Source of the DNA: Pseudofabraea citricarpa
Taxonomy: Eukaryota; Ascomycota; Leotiomycetes; Helotiales; Dermateaceae
Length of the DNA: 64,000 nucleotides
Reading direction: 5' to 3'
NCBI GenBank assembly: GCA_029641185.1
Contig: JAPWGK010000038.1
Location: 121,445 to 185,444 of the forward strand
The notes under the pieces were generated by a model. That model searched no databases, had not been told where the DNA came from, and saw only the letters and a program-made list of their open reading frames with translations. Below, piece by piece: positions 1 to 12,000 of the stretch; within the stretch, counting starts at the first letter, position 1; each line of letters starts with the position of its first letter. Position numbers and translations under genes: made by a program.

Positions 1-1081
1 TTCTGGGCCTTTCGGTACATTTCAGGGTGCTTCATTAGATGATACAATGCAAATGAGAGCATTCCCGAAGTAGTTTCATGGCCGGCAATTAGGAACGTGA
101 TCAGATTATCCAGAATGCTCTGTTCAGTCATTTTTTGCCCGGTCTTAGGATCGACGCCGTCAAGCATGGCGGAAAGCAAATCCTTACGGCCATCTAAATT
201 TTTCTCAGCCTTGCGCTCCTGCAAAATCTCACTGGCCGTCTTCCTCATCACTTCAATATCGCTGAAGAACTTTTTGTCCTTTCCACGGTAGAAAACCGAG
301 GGGATTGGTAATCTTCGAGCTCTGTCTCCGCTCTCCGTTAAAAAGTCGCCCATCGCTTGAACGAAAGGGTGCACGCCATCTTTGTAATAACTGTTGAATC
401 GAAAGTCCATCGAACATAGCGCTATCGTGTCAAGTGTTAGTCGGGTGAAGTCATCGGTGACGGTTATAGGTGAATTTTTTCCGTATCGCGCCCACTTCAT
501 GGCCAGTTGGCTGGCAATGTCATACATTCCATCGAACATAACTCGAAGGGATGAAGGTCCAAAGGCAGGCACGAGAATTCTATGTGCGATACCCCAATTA
601 GGCTCCTGTTCTCCATCGATCGCCTTTTTGCCTTGTTAGCTTTATCTGACTTCAGTCTTACAAAGCTTATTGAATATCAACTTACTGTGAAGAGGCCATC
701 GTGTATTGCATGTCTCATCTCCTATAGCCCAATCATCAAAAGTTAGAAATGATGGGTTTTATGAATGGTATATTTTTATGTACCTTAAGGGCTGATATAG
801 TCTTTGGGAAGCGCTTCTCGTCGCAGAACTCAGTTACCATAGCGTGACTATTGGCAATGATGAATGTTTGACCTGGGAAACGCATACGATAGATCTCGCC
901 TTGATATCAGACAGAACGCTTAGTAAGTGTTTGTCGAATGCATAATGTCCAGCTACGTTATCTTACCATGTTTTTCAGCCAATTCAAATAACGATTTGAG
1001 AGGCAATTCCATGTCAATGTCGAAAAGGTTCCCTAGGAATGGCCAGCCCGGAGGCTCAGGAATTCCAGTTGTTTTGCCCAT
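1..1081 (-). CDS. CYP505-like fused cytochrome P450, N-terminal part (cut by window edge)
   Basis: Only about the first 296 residues are inside the window; the gene runs off the left edge. Exons read as 1081-967, 899-784, 721-686 and 623-1, all in frame across GT-AG introns. The start reads MGKTTGIPEPPGWPFLGN, the soluble, membrane-anchor-free start of the CYP102/CYP505 group. Further on come EPNWGIAHRIL and LITFLIAGHETTSGMLSF, the I-helix signature of P450BM3/P450foxy-type enzymes. Known family members are about 1,050 residues, with a C-terminal FMN/FAD reductase fused to the haem domain, and hydroxylate fatty acids or polyketide chains near the chain end. The reductase half and the haem-cysteine loop lie outside the window, so fusion is inferred. 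It is divergent from the FAD oxidase gene and probably belongs to the same cluster. Confidence 0.85.
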
Positions 1082-1901
1082 AATTCAATGATTTCTGGTG
1101 TAATCGATTATTTTGATAGTAAAGGAATTGGATGCTTGAGTGACCAGCGTCATTTCTATGACTAACTGTCTCTGACAATGTATAGCAGTCAACTGATGAA
1201 TAAGCAAGCTCAGGACAGCTATCGGAATCGGAGGGTATTGTAAGTATCACCGGTAGAGATTTGAAACGAAGACATGTTATTGGAGAGCTGATAGAAAAAC
1301 CACAGAATTATCTAGACTTACTTGCTATTAGACAAAGCATTGTTCCCTTGCGTTACTCGCTTAACTTTCCTAGTCCAAGCTTAGTGCTCACCAGACGTAG
1401 GACGATTTATCGTAAAATCAACCCAATCAACACCAGTCTGTCAATCTCATCCTTGGTAGGTAGATACCGTTCATTATGTATGTGTGGGGCGTGTGGCGTC
1501 ATTGCTAAGGTCGGCCTTTTACTGTAGATCAAAAGTGGTTCATGATTCGGTAATTGTTTTAAATGGAACTATTTTTTGGCTTAGGATAAATGATGAGCCT
1601 GGTGATTGTCCTACCCAGTTACCAATGAGAAATCAGTTGAAGGATTCTGAAGTAACAATCTCCGAAAAGAAGCAAGGCTCCCATCGGTCGTTTGTACGAT
1701 GTAAGTAAGCGAGCAATCCTGAGCCTGGAGAAATTACGTACAGTATGGATCATGATTACGCCTCATCAGCCATGTTGGAGCAGTATGTTACTCCATAAAT
1801 TTGATACGGCCTATGCCCTAAAATCTATATTTAGATGCAATGTTTTACAAATCATATATATTTGGTGAGGGTACAGTGACGCTTGACTGCAGTTTCCCGC
1901 C
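1082..1901. promoter_or_regulatory. Divergent intergenic region between CYP505-like gene and FAD oxidase
   Basis: This 820-base stretch separates two genes that point away from each other, so it should hold both promoters. I see no credible gene in it: the short open frames have no recognisable content. It contains a CGGAATCGGAGGG stretch near 1221-1233 and GGACGATTTATCG near 1402. No TATA box or named operator can be assigned with confidence. Confidence 0.5.
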
Positions 1902-3734
1902 ATGTTACTCGGACCGGTTATTTTGTCCCTCTTTCTAGGTCTGGTCTCTGGCCGGAATATACCCCGGCTCTATGAAAATACAACCTGTAGATCTATCCCC
2001 GGAGATTCTCGGTGGCCGTCTACAGACGAATGGCATTCCCTCAACGAGACTGTCAACGGTCGTCTTATTGCAACGGTTCCACTTCCAAGCGTCTGCCATT
2101 TGGAACCATTTGGCACCTACAATGAGGATGTATGTAGTGCAATGAAGACAGCATGGCTCAACGACCAGACTTTGTAAGTTATGTTCCAAACTTCTATTTT
2201 AACATAGTTATTGATACAGCATTTGCTGTAGTTTGAATTCTGCCGCCGAGGTCATGAACGCCTATATTCAAAACTATACATGCGTCCCTTTTACTCCAGC
2301 GTCTCAACCGTGTGAGCTGGGTAACTACGTCAGCTACTCCATCGATGTTGCTGGCGCTGGCGATGTCATTGCTGGTATCGAATTTGCTCGCAAGAACAAT
2401 ATCCGATTGGTTATTAAGAATACTGGCCATGAGTACGACTATTTAACTCTTGTATAAATTGTTGACTAAGCATTGACTGTTGTTTTAGTTTCGCGGGCAA
2501 GTCAACTGGCACGGGGGCTCTCTCCCTTTGGACTCACCATTTGAATACCACCGACATTATAACGTCTTATCAAAGTGCTGAATATAATGGCGCCGCCGCC
2601 AAACTCGGAGCCGGTGTCATAGGAGGAACAGTCTACGGAATCATTGGTGCAGCAGGCTATCGAATTTTAGGTGGAACCTGCCCGACGGTTGGGCTTGCTG
2701 GCGGATATACATCAGGCGGTGGTCATTCCTTGCTCAATGGGGCCTATGGAATGGCAGCAGATGCTGTCCTTGAATGGGAGGTCATCACTGCCCAAGGAGA
2801 GCATTTAATTGCTACTCCATCTAACAATACCGACTTGTACTGGGCTTTGAGCGGTGGTGGTGCCGGCACTTTTGCTGTCGTGCTCAGTATGACAACTAAG
2901 ATCTTTCCTGACGGGCCAATTGGTAGCGGAATCCTACTTTTCGATATAACGGAAAATTACTGGCCAGCTATCGAAGACTTATGGGCCTTCCTGCCACAGT
3001 TTGTGGATGCTGGGCCGAATACTTGGGATTTTGCGCTCACTCCGACTGGTTTCCAAGCATATGCCATTACGGTTCCCGATAAAAATGCCAGCGAAGTCCA
3101 GGAATTGATGCAACCCTACCTCGACAATCTAACAGGACGGGGTATCAACTACACTTACACGCCGACAGAATCTGCAAATTACCTTGCATATTTTTCTAGT
3201 AGATTTGGACCTGGTGTCGTGGGGGCCGGACCGGCGACTGTCCAACTTGCTTCACGTTTGATCCCTCGTGCCGCCGTGCTTGACCCCGATCAGAACAAGG
3301 CCATCGTGGATGCTCTGCGTGCTTTTGTAGACAATGAGTTCTGGAGTGTGGGCTGTCATGCCCTTAACGTGAAGGACATCGATCATCCGGACAACGCAGT
3401 CCTGCCTAACTGGCGCGATGCTATTGCGACCTGTAATATCGTGAGCTACTGGGATTGGAATGTCACTCGATCTGAAATGCAAGCTCGGAAAGAACTACTA
3501 GTTGATACCTTGATTCCAGCTCTCGAGGAGGCTACCCCTGGATCAGGTACGTACTTGAACGAAATCGATGCTCAATGGAAGGGTGACTGGATAACTGAGT
3601 TGTACGGAGAGAATTATCCTCGCTTGCTTGAAATCAAGAACAAGTATGACCCTGCGCACGTGTTTTATGCCTACACTGCTGTTGGAAGTGACTCTTGGGT
3701 TACTGATGGCAGTGGCCGTCTTTGTAGAGCCTGA
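1902..3734 (+). CDS. Secreted FAD-dependent oxidase, BBE / GOOX-like family
   Basis: About 572 residues from three exons: 1902-2173, 2232-2432 and 2489-3734. The second exon could instead begin at 2220, which adds four residues in frame. A hydrophobic signal peptide (MLLGPVILSLFLGLVSG) opens the protein. The PCMH-type FAD domain follows, with KNTGHDF at about 153-159 and GGTCPTVGLAGGYTSGGGHS at about 219-238. His157 and Cys222 are the expected sites for bicovalent FAD attachment in this family. The C-terminal BBE segment YDPAHVFYAYTAVGS is intact. Family members oxidise alcohols, sugars or secondary-metabolite intermediates with O2. Solanapyrone synthase Sol5, of the same family, also promotes a Diels-Alder cyclisation. 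Neighbouring P450 and PKS genes suggest a tailoring role in the cluster; the substrate is unknown. Confidence 0.88.
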
Positions 3735-4055
3735 TTAGTGAAGAAATGTTAGAACAGGAGGATTTGAAGAATTTGTTGTAGACTACGTATGTTTGATTGA
3801 ATCTGATCACTATGTACTTTTTACCTTTGTTGAGGTATTTTAAGCATTCCGTGCTGTCTAGATGATATGTCTTTTCTACATTCTCATTCACTCACTTCCG
3901 TCAAAAATATACTTCGCTTAATTTGGGGTTGAAGACCAAGAAAAATAGAGTCCTCAAAGAGGTGAATCTATGATATCCTGAATTTTCTCTAATGTATCAA
4001 AAGGTGCATAAAAAAACTAAGTCTTAAGTACACACATAATAGCCTCAAGTTGTTT
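3735..4055. other. Convergent 3' region
   Basis: A 321-base AT-rich spacer between the 3' ends of the FAD oxidase (+) and the P450 (-). It should hold both 3' UTRs and polyadenylation signals. No gene is seen in it. Confidence 0.5.
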
Positions 4056-5901
4056 TTATAGTTCCACCTCAGACTGACGTCTCCGCAGCATAATCTGAAC
4101 TGTTGGATCCGAATCCAGCATAATTCCACTGGCAAATATTAGGGGATCAGTCTGAGATGGGCTAAGTTTCCATTCGTACTTCAACAGCATGTGACAGAGC
4201 GCAATTTTGATTTCATTTGCAGCCAGGAAGCGACCTGGGCAGGCATGCTTGCCATGCCCAAAAGCAATATGCTCTGGTCGAGTCGTGGTCAATTGCCAGG
4301 CGTTCTCGTTACCTGGTTGTTCACGCAACCGCAAGAATCGGTATCCATCAAACTGATTCGGGTTGGGGTAGACTTCTGGATCCCATAATGCATGGCTAGA
4401 CACGCCAAGTTTGGTGCCTTGAGGTATAAGGGTTCCGTCAGGTAGACGCGTGTTTGCCATGGCCACACGATTCATATTGACTATACCAAGTGTTACTTAT
4501 TCGCTAGTTTGGGAAGATTTGGATAATGATGAGAGTTTACCTGACATAGGAGGTTTCAATCTCTGTGCTTCTTTGATAACGCTATCCATCAACCTCAGCT
4601 TGTATAGCGATGAGTGTTTTAGACCTCCATTCGAAACTACGGCGATGATCTCCTCACGCAATGATTGAATTATCTCAGGCGCCTTCATAAGTTCGTACAT
4701 GGTTTGGGTGAGTAAGTCCGTCGTTGTGTGGATAGCTGATATGGCTAGATTGAGCTGCAAGGCGGCTGCTTCATATTTGAACTTCTTTTCCTGGGCCAAC
4801 TCCTCGAGCCATTCGATAGAATCCGACCTCTCCGCCCCAAAAGATGCTTTGTCATTACGACGCCTCTCAATAACAGGTGTGATAATTGATTCAGCTTCCA
4901 GCAGCTGGGCTCTCACTTTCTGTGCTCTTGGCAGAAACCAGTGGATAAAAGGTCTGACAACTTTTGGGTATGCTCGGAGCTCAGAAGAGGCAATAAACGA
5001 GTCTACCGTATAATCCTTGGTTATTTGCAGCCAAGTAGCATTGTGGGCAACTTCTTCGCTGCCCAGGAACACTCTAGCAGAAAGACGTGCAACTAGGTTG
5101 AGGATACCGTCCTTTAGAATCATTTTGTGCCATTCTAAAAGCGTGGCTTTGTCAGTTTAATGTCATGACAAGTTTGAGCCTCGATTAAAGTACCTGGGAT
5201 ATCGAGAAAAATGTCTTTGCATGCACTGGCCGTCTCATCACACATAGGTTGAGTCAGCTTGCCTGTCCAGACTTAGCCACAAATCTCTAAGTTGAAAGAT
5301 TGGTGTGATTACTCAGGGACTGTGTTAACTTCGTTTTGACCATGTCGCTTAATAAGGAGCTTTTTGTGGCCTCGAGAAATGGCTCAAAGCCAGGTAGATG
5401 GGCACATGTAGCCTGATTCCTCGTTAATAGAAAACACTTGAAATTCAACCAGGTATGCAACCTCTTTCATATACTCAGCGAAACTGAGATCATCGTTGTT
5501 CCGAACTTCATTTGCCAGAGATGGGGGCAAAATGAGCATTTCCCCTAGCTCAGAGATGACGCGGAAAGGATTTGATGCGCCGACCTGGATTATCACAGAG
5601 CTTAATGTGAGCAGTTGTCCATTTTTCCTAACAATGTATAGGTACATACCTTTTTGAATCCATGTTCAACCACATCACGGGCATTTACCCTGAATTTTTC
5701 TTTTGCCCTTGTGCTACTAAGATCCCAGAAAGACTTTTCCGAGACGAGAGGAAATTTGGAGAGTTGATGTCTGCCATTGATACCCCAAAAGAGCAACCCC
5801 GTTGTGATACTTGTGAAGCATAATAGTAAAATGTAAGAATGAGATTCTATGACTCGCAAAATTTCTCTCGTGAATACATTGATGCCCAAGCCGAAATCCA
5901 T
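4056..5901 (-). CDS. Cytochrome P450, CYP68-like microsomal monooxygenase
   Basis: Six exons give about 520 residues: 5901-5650, 5584-5462, 5412-5313, 5262-5194, 5134-4541 and 4480-4056. The second donor (GTTGCA) is weak but keeps the frame through AHLPGFEPF. An N-terminal membrane anchor lies at about residues 22-40. The I-helix reads AISAIHTTTDLL, with IHTT in place of the usual AGxxT. The K-helix KEAQR and the haem loop FGHGKHACPGRF with the cysteine ligand are intact. The haem loop and I-helix resemble CYP68/CYP503 enzymes, which oxidise terpene and polyketide skeletons. The start at MDFGLG (5901) was chosen because it sits just before the anchor; an in-frame ATG at 5976 would add 25 residues. 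It is divergent from the acyltransferase and likely works on the PKS product. Confidence 0.9.
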
Positions 5902-6508
5902 GATTCTATTATCTAGATGATAGAAAAAGTTTGATTCATATTTTTTTATAGAAGGAAAATAAGTGTGTGTTACCATTGTTCAATTGATTCGATGTCAAGG
6001 CGCTGCAGTCTGCTGCCAGGTAATCGGGGGTTTAGGCAGGCCTCTAGCGAGGAAAATTTATCCGACGATTACTGTCAGCATATGACGTAGGAAGATAGCT
6101 TGATTAAACGTTCTGAGTATCTTGCAATAAAATAAACAAGTTTAAACATCAACCATCGGAAAGACTGTATCTATACATCCGCTCTTCCGGCGATGAGTTA
6201 GGTAGGTGGAAGTGCAGGTCTTGATAGTAAGCGATCTCTTGATCAGTCAGTTGTTCGCTACTGTATGCGAGATCCTGGGAGAATATGCCCGACGCTATAT
6301 TCCCGAATAGCGAACCGGACGATTTATTTGTTTATCCGGTCTACACGCAGGGCTATTTCATTTCGATGGCATGAAAATGAGTATCCTGGTTGTTACAAGC
6401 TTTACCTTTTTGATAATCTACTGAATCTTAGCAGTGGTGACTTTGGATAAAACAGTATACCCACCAACACAGGAGCCACCCTCTATCTATCTGCTGTCTG
6501 ACAAAAAA
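5902..6508. promoter_or_regulatory. Divergent promoter, P450 and acyltransferase, with repeated CCG-CGAT motif
   Basis: A 607-base region between divergent cluster genes. Three related sites occur on the + strand: CCGACGAT at 6062-6069, CCGGCGAT at 6187-6194 and CCGGACGAT at 6315-6323. CCG/CGG half-sites are what Zn2Cys6 regulators bind, and the cluster encodes one at 18,946. Binding is inference. Confidence 0.45.
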
Positions 6509-8052
6509 ATGTTCGGCCTATTCAGCAACAAACATCAACCAGTTGCGCCTGCTACAATTCCTACGGATACAATTATACCTCTAAATGCTGCCGACGATAC
6601 TGAAGTCTTGCGCAGTGTTTGCTTAGTCATTACGTATCGATTTGACGACGTGCTTGACCCTCAGATACTTCGGCATTCTTTTGAGAGTCTTTTGGACCGA
6701 CCGGGCTGGCGCAAGATAGGTGGTCGGCTAAGGTTAAATGTATGTTTGTTGTGCACTTTGATTCTCCGAACCTAATACTCACAAGCTAACAATCAATTGA
6801 GAACAAAGGAGGGTTAGAATACCACATCCCAGAGCATTTCGACGAGAAGCGACCGATAGTAACATATTCCCACGCCTCTCATGACATATCCATTCTTGAC
6901 CACCCGCTAGCTTCAAAGCTGCCTCGAGCGACTGAAAGTCCTTCGGTACAAGGCGATCCAAACGACTTCGACGAACTTGTATGCAGCCCAGATGCACCAA
7001 AGGTACTAAATGATTATCTCACCAAGGATGTGCCGCAACTGTCCCTACATGTTGTCTCGTTCACGGACTCGACTCTAATATCCATCTTACTACCGCATAC
7101 TCTTACCGATGGCACGGGAGGTGCGCAGATTTATCAATCATGGTCTCTTGCCCTACAAGGGCGACATAGCGAGATCCCTCCCTTTCATGGATACAACCAT
7201 GACCCTTTGGCAACGTTTGGCGAGACTACAAGCGAACCATACATGCATGCCAACAGACTCGTGAAGGGCTGGAAGAAATGGCTATTTATACTTTATCAGG
7301 TATATGATAGCTGGCGTTACAAAACCCAAGCCCGTATTGTGTGTGTACCAGCAGCGTTCTTGGTCAATCAACGCAAAAAGGCCATTGAGGAAATCAAGAA
7401 AGAGACTGGGAATGACAAGGCTTTCGTCAGCGACAATGACGTCCTCAGTGCATGGTTCACGCGACTCATCGTCTCCGACTTCTCTAGAAATTCTAACAGG
7501 ACGGTTCGCATCATGAACGCATTCAAACTAGCGACGGTGTTGGGTAACGATCACCTCCCTTCCGACAAAGCGTATATTTCCAATGCAGCCACTGAAATTT
7601 ATGCTTTCTTGACGGCTCGGGAGTTGTTTACAAAGCCGCTGAGCTACGCAGCCTATGCAGTACGGCGCTCGATGATGGAGGGAGGGACACGGGAACAAGT
7701 TGAGGCGTTGGCCGGCATGAAGAGGCAATGCATGGTGGAGACTGGGCAGCCGTGGCCCATATTTGGCGATGCATCGATGGAGATGATCAGCTTCTCCAAC
7801 TGGACGAAAGGCAAGTATTTCGAGACAGATTTCTCCCCAGCCGTCGTCAAAGAAGGCCTCCCCTGTGAGACTCGGGCAGAAAAACCGGGTTTCGCATCCA
7901 TGGTCCAGTTCAACGCTTGGTCTACAAAGTTCCAGCTACGTAATATCATCCCTATCATGGGTAAAGATGCAGGAGGTAATTATTGGTTGCAAGGACCTCT
8001 TCGTGCCGTAGTCTGGAACCAGATTGAAAAGGAGCTGGAAGGACTAAGCTGA
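6509..8052 (+). CDS. BAHD-like acyltransferase of a secondary-metabolite cluster
   Basis: Two exons, 6509-6739 and 6802-8052, give 493 residues. The start MFGLFSNKHQ is the first ATG in frame. HTLTDGTGG at about residue 180 fits the HxxxD(G) catalytic motif of the BAHD/condensation-like acyltransferase fold. Residues near the C-terminal third (SFSNWTKGKYFETDFS) lie where BAHD enzymes have the DFGWG structural motif, but that motif is not conserved. Such fungal proteins transfer acetyl or longer acyl groups from CoA to hydroxyls of polyketides and terpenoids. No signal peptide or membrane segment is seen, so it is likely cytosolic. It would esterify a hydroxyl made by the P450s or by the reductive release. 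The acyl donor cannot be read from sequence. Confidence 0.82.
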
Positions 8053-9060
8053 TACTATACGTATGCATGCATACATTAGCTTTGGGGTTTTATAGACAAA
8101 TCCATTCCTTAATTCTGTTCTTCGACTATTGCCCGGTGTACTACTCCACACGGAAACAATGCAACCAATCAATTTAGATCTTTAAGTAATCTTTGCTAGT
8201 GGAATATTACGTGAAATTAACTAAATGAGAAACAAGCCAGGAAGTAATTTTACCAATTTGCAAGTACATTTTATTTTATCTATCTGAAACTACCTAGGTA
8301 ATTATATGTAAGTCAAAGAGATGAGAGTTCCATGCCGCGAGTCTCGAATGCAATAAGAGGGTTTAATTAGACATGATAGCGTTTGATCATAATACTCTCA
8401 GATACCCAATCACTCACACTGAAATCTGATCACATTAACGAAAGACGACTTCATTGAGGTTTATTTACAGAGTAACACTAAAAATAAGAATGGTGTGCTT
8501 ATTCCCTTTTCATGGCACCAATGGATAAGTTGGAGACTTTTTATTTTACATTGAATTATGTCAAGGACATGTAAAAGCACACAGAAGTAGTAGGCGGTGG
8601 TACTTAAAGGCAGGTCAAATGTGAGGTGTAAAAGGGATACGGACTCACTAGCCAATACCGATCCTCCCTATGTAGCCATAAGGCTATCCCTTGTTAGATA
8701 TCACGTGTTATATCACGTGTTATATGACAGGACGTTGACTTTTCTACCGATGTTTTGAAAGAAAATGAGTTTAGTGGAAAGCCCCCTTTATTTTACTCGA
8801 AGCAAAATCAAAATCAAGTGAAATATAACATATCAATTATTTCTTAACATGAACGACATAAATTGGTGTAAGTTTATGCTATATTGCTTCCTACTTTTGT
8901 TCTTGTTTCACGTGTCAGGATTATCAATATTCCGGCCGAAATTCACTTGATAGTGATAACTACATGAATGCCTAACATCACGCATTTCTGATTAAATTAT
9001 TTACCAAAGAAACCAATATGATAATCAACAAATTCGTTCTGTTTCAATCGGTCCACACCC
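8053..9060. other. Convergent intergenic region with CACGTG sites
   Basis: About 1 kb between the 3' ends of the acyltransferase and the PKS. No gene is supported. It holds two CACGTG palindromes in a 12-base tandem duplication (8702-8707 and 8714-8719), a third at 8909-8914, and a TACCTAGGTA palindrome at 8291-8300. CACGTG is the bHLH E-box core. It is unexpected here, because no gene start is adjacent. Confidence 0.5.
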
Positions 9061-12000
9061 TTACAAACCCTCACACAGCATCCGTGGATAATGAGGTTGG
9101 CCTGGGTCATCCATCGAGTCTATCAAGGCTGCGACACCCCGATTCAATCCTACTGCAACAGCACGAGCTGTCCATTCTTCGATGGGAACCACGTCAACCT
9201 TATCTGATCCTGTTGCATCCGCTATAAACTCCTTCAAGTTGTCCAGTGGGAGGACCATGTCACCGACCTCGTGGACGTAAGATACACCACCTGATGGCAA
9301 CTTAGGCTTGTTCTCGAAAACGGATGTGAGAATGTTGCTGGCCACGTTCTTGACATAAATCAAGTCGAGAGCGCTACGAAGGTTCTTCAATGCTGGCACT
9401 GCCTTGGTCTTACGCATATAGGCGACTAAGGCATTCATCCAGTCAATCTGAGCCGCAGCGTTCTCTGCGTCAACACCTTCACGAATGATGGTGGATGGCC
9501 GATGAATCCACACATTGACACCATGTTTCTTCTGGAGCTCCTCAAGCATGCGCTCGCTGGCCCATTTGGCGGCGATGTAGCCGTGTGAGCCGTCCACTGG
9601 AGGGTAGTGTGCAGCAACAGAAACTTCGGGGAAAGATTCATAGTTACCAAAGAGGGCGACACCGACGGTAGAGATATAATGAATGGGGACTTTGCGAGCC
9701 ATGCAGAGGGAAATAAGTTCCTTAGTTGACTCCATATTAGCCCCCTTGATTTCCTGATAGAACTTGAGATGGGAAGTATCAGCACCGTTATGGATGACGG
9801 CATCTACGCGACTGAAAATTCGAGTCGCATCCTGTTCTGACAGGCCGAGGCGTGGCTTTTCTAAATCTCCCTCGAAATATAAGATACGCTTATCCTCCAG
9901 GAGCTCTTTAGACCCAATGCGTTCATTAAGACGGCGAACGGCAACACAGATGATCTCCACAACCGATGGATCTTTGAGCAAGTGCAAGAGCAGACGTCGG
10001 CCCAGCAGTCCACTGACCCCGGTAAGAACGATGATGTGAGGTCGAGCGGCGGGAATCATGTTAGTTTCAATTTTGGCCGCCTCTGGGAGAACAATTTCAG
10101 TATTCCAATCGATTTGCACAGGCCCCTTTGGTAGACTTCCGTTCTTCACTGGAAATTCGTGGATTGGTGGCGTGCTGACCCCGGTAGAACCGCCACTGGA
10201 TTCAGCAAATGTCCCATTGGGGTTGGAGTCAGTTGCCGAGCTTGTTTCGTCACGATCATTCTGTCCCAAGTTGGCCGGAACGGGTTGTGGTGAAGTGCCA
10301 TTCGTAACAGGTGCATCTTCGTTGGGCGCAGGAACTTCATCAGCACCAAGTCCAGGAAGCAGGGATGGCGGGACCTGTGCAGCGACAAGGTCTGCAAGAT
10401 CGGCCATTGTGTCGTTACCCATGATTTTCAAAACTGGGACACTGACTTCAAAGTGCTTCAAGAACCACGAACGAATATCGACAGAAATCAAGGAGTCAAG
10501 ACCGATGTCACGGCTTCTCATTGCCATCAGGTCATCATCTGCTGTGGTCATTTGCAATACATTACGGAGTTGCATTGCAAATCTCCCTGTTTTAAGTTAG
10601 TAATCAAATGCTTTATAGTCCTTAAAGAACCAAAAAGAACTGCCATTGAACATACCTTTAACTACTGCAATAACGTCGCTTCCAGAATTACAAGCAGCAA
10701 GCTGATCCTGAACAGATGCGATTACCTCATTGCTCGATTCTGCTCCGTTCTTCTCGACCTGGTGGACAATAAAGTCGAAGAACGCTGGATTGGAGTGCCA
10801 TTTAGGGGTGTTCTCAGTATCACCAGCAGGGATATCTAGCAGGCCAGTAGTGAGTTCGGCGTCATCACCTGAGTCTGGACGACCAGAGTCAATACCCTCA
10901 GCAAAAAGCTGATGGTAGTCTTGCTCGGATAGATGCATCAATGCCATCTTGGAAACTGTCAGATCTAAGGCTTTGCTCGATTCTCTCTCCATATAACCAG
11001 CTCCAATTATGGCACCAACGTTTAGTGCAGTTGCTGCCAAACCTCGCTTTCGACGCTGGGCTGCAAGACTGCACATGAAGGTGTTCGCTGCAGCATAGTT
11101 CGCCTGACCAAGGTTTCCGATGACACAATTGATGGATGAGAACAAGATAAAGAAATCTAGGTTCTCATTCTTAAAGATGCGATCCAGGTGAATACTTCCG
11201 TAAACTTTCGGCCGGAAGACATCGCTCATCAATTCAAATGACATGTTTTGAATCGAGACATCTCTTAAAACCATGGCTCCATTCAAAACGCCGATGATAG
11301 GTGGCAAAGTTGCGCAGATAAACTTATGGGCAGCTCGGAGCGCAGGCTCGTCCGTCACATCGCATGGAACAATGGTAACGTTGACACCGTTCAACTTGTG
11401 AGCCTCAATCCAGTCTTGAGAGATATTAGGACTGCGGCTGCTCAACACGAGGTGTCTGGCGCCTCTTTCTATCATCCAGTCGGCAAGTGAGACACCCAGA
11501 GAGCCTGAGAGACCACACATCCAGTAGGTCTTGTCGCCCTTAAAGAAGGCTGCAGAATCTAGTCGGCTAACATGAACCGCGTGAGTTTTAGACACTGTCC
11601 AGTCAATGACAGTGGCGGGATCTTTAGGGTTCAACCCATTGACGAGATCGTTAATACCGACCGTCTGGGAAGCAACCTTTCGGACTTGACTAGCGTAATT
11701 GTGTGCCTTATCAAGAGCTCGTCGAAGCAGTCGGCCCAAGAAGGGTACATACGAATGACTGCTCTCCCAGCCAGTAGGGGAGTATAATGTCGCCATAGTC
11801 TCCTTACGGCAATGCGGTGGGAGGCTGGATATAATGGTCGAGTCATTCCCAGACCCATTGGCAGAGAGTCCAACAAAGCAAGCCGTATCGGCTGGTAGGA
11901 TTTCAGAAATCTCCGACTGTGTCATATGAGGATCAAGTATAGACCATGTGCTAGAAATATACTCCTGCGTAGAATCTACCACAAAACAGGTGCGTACATT

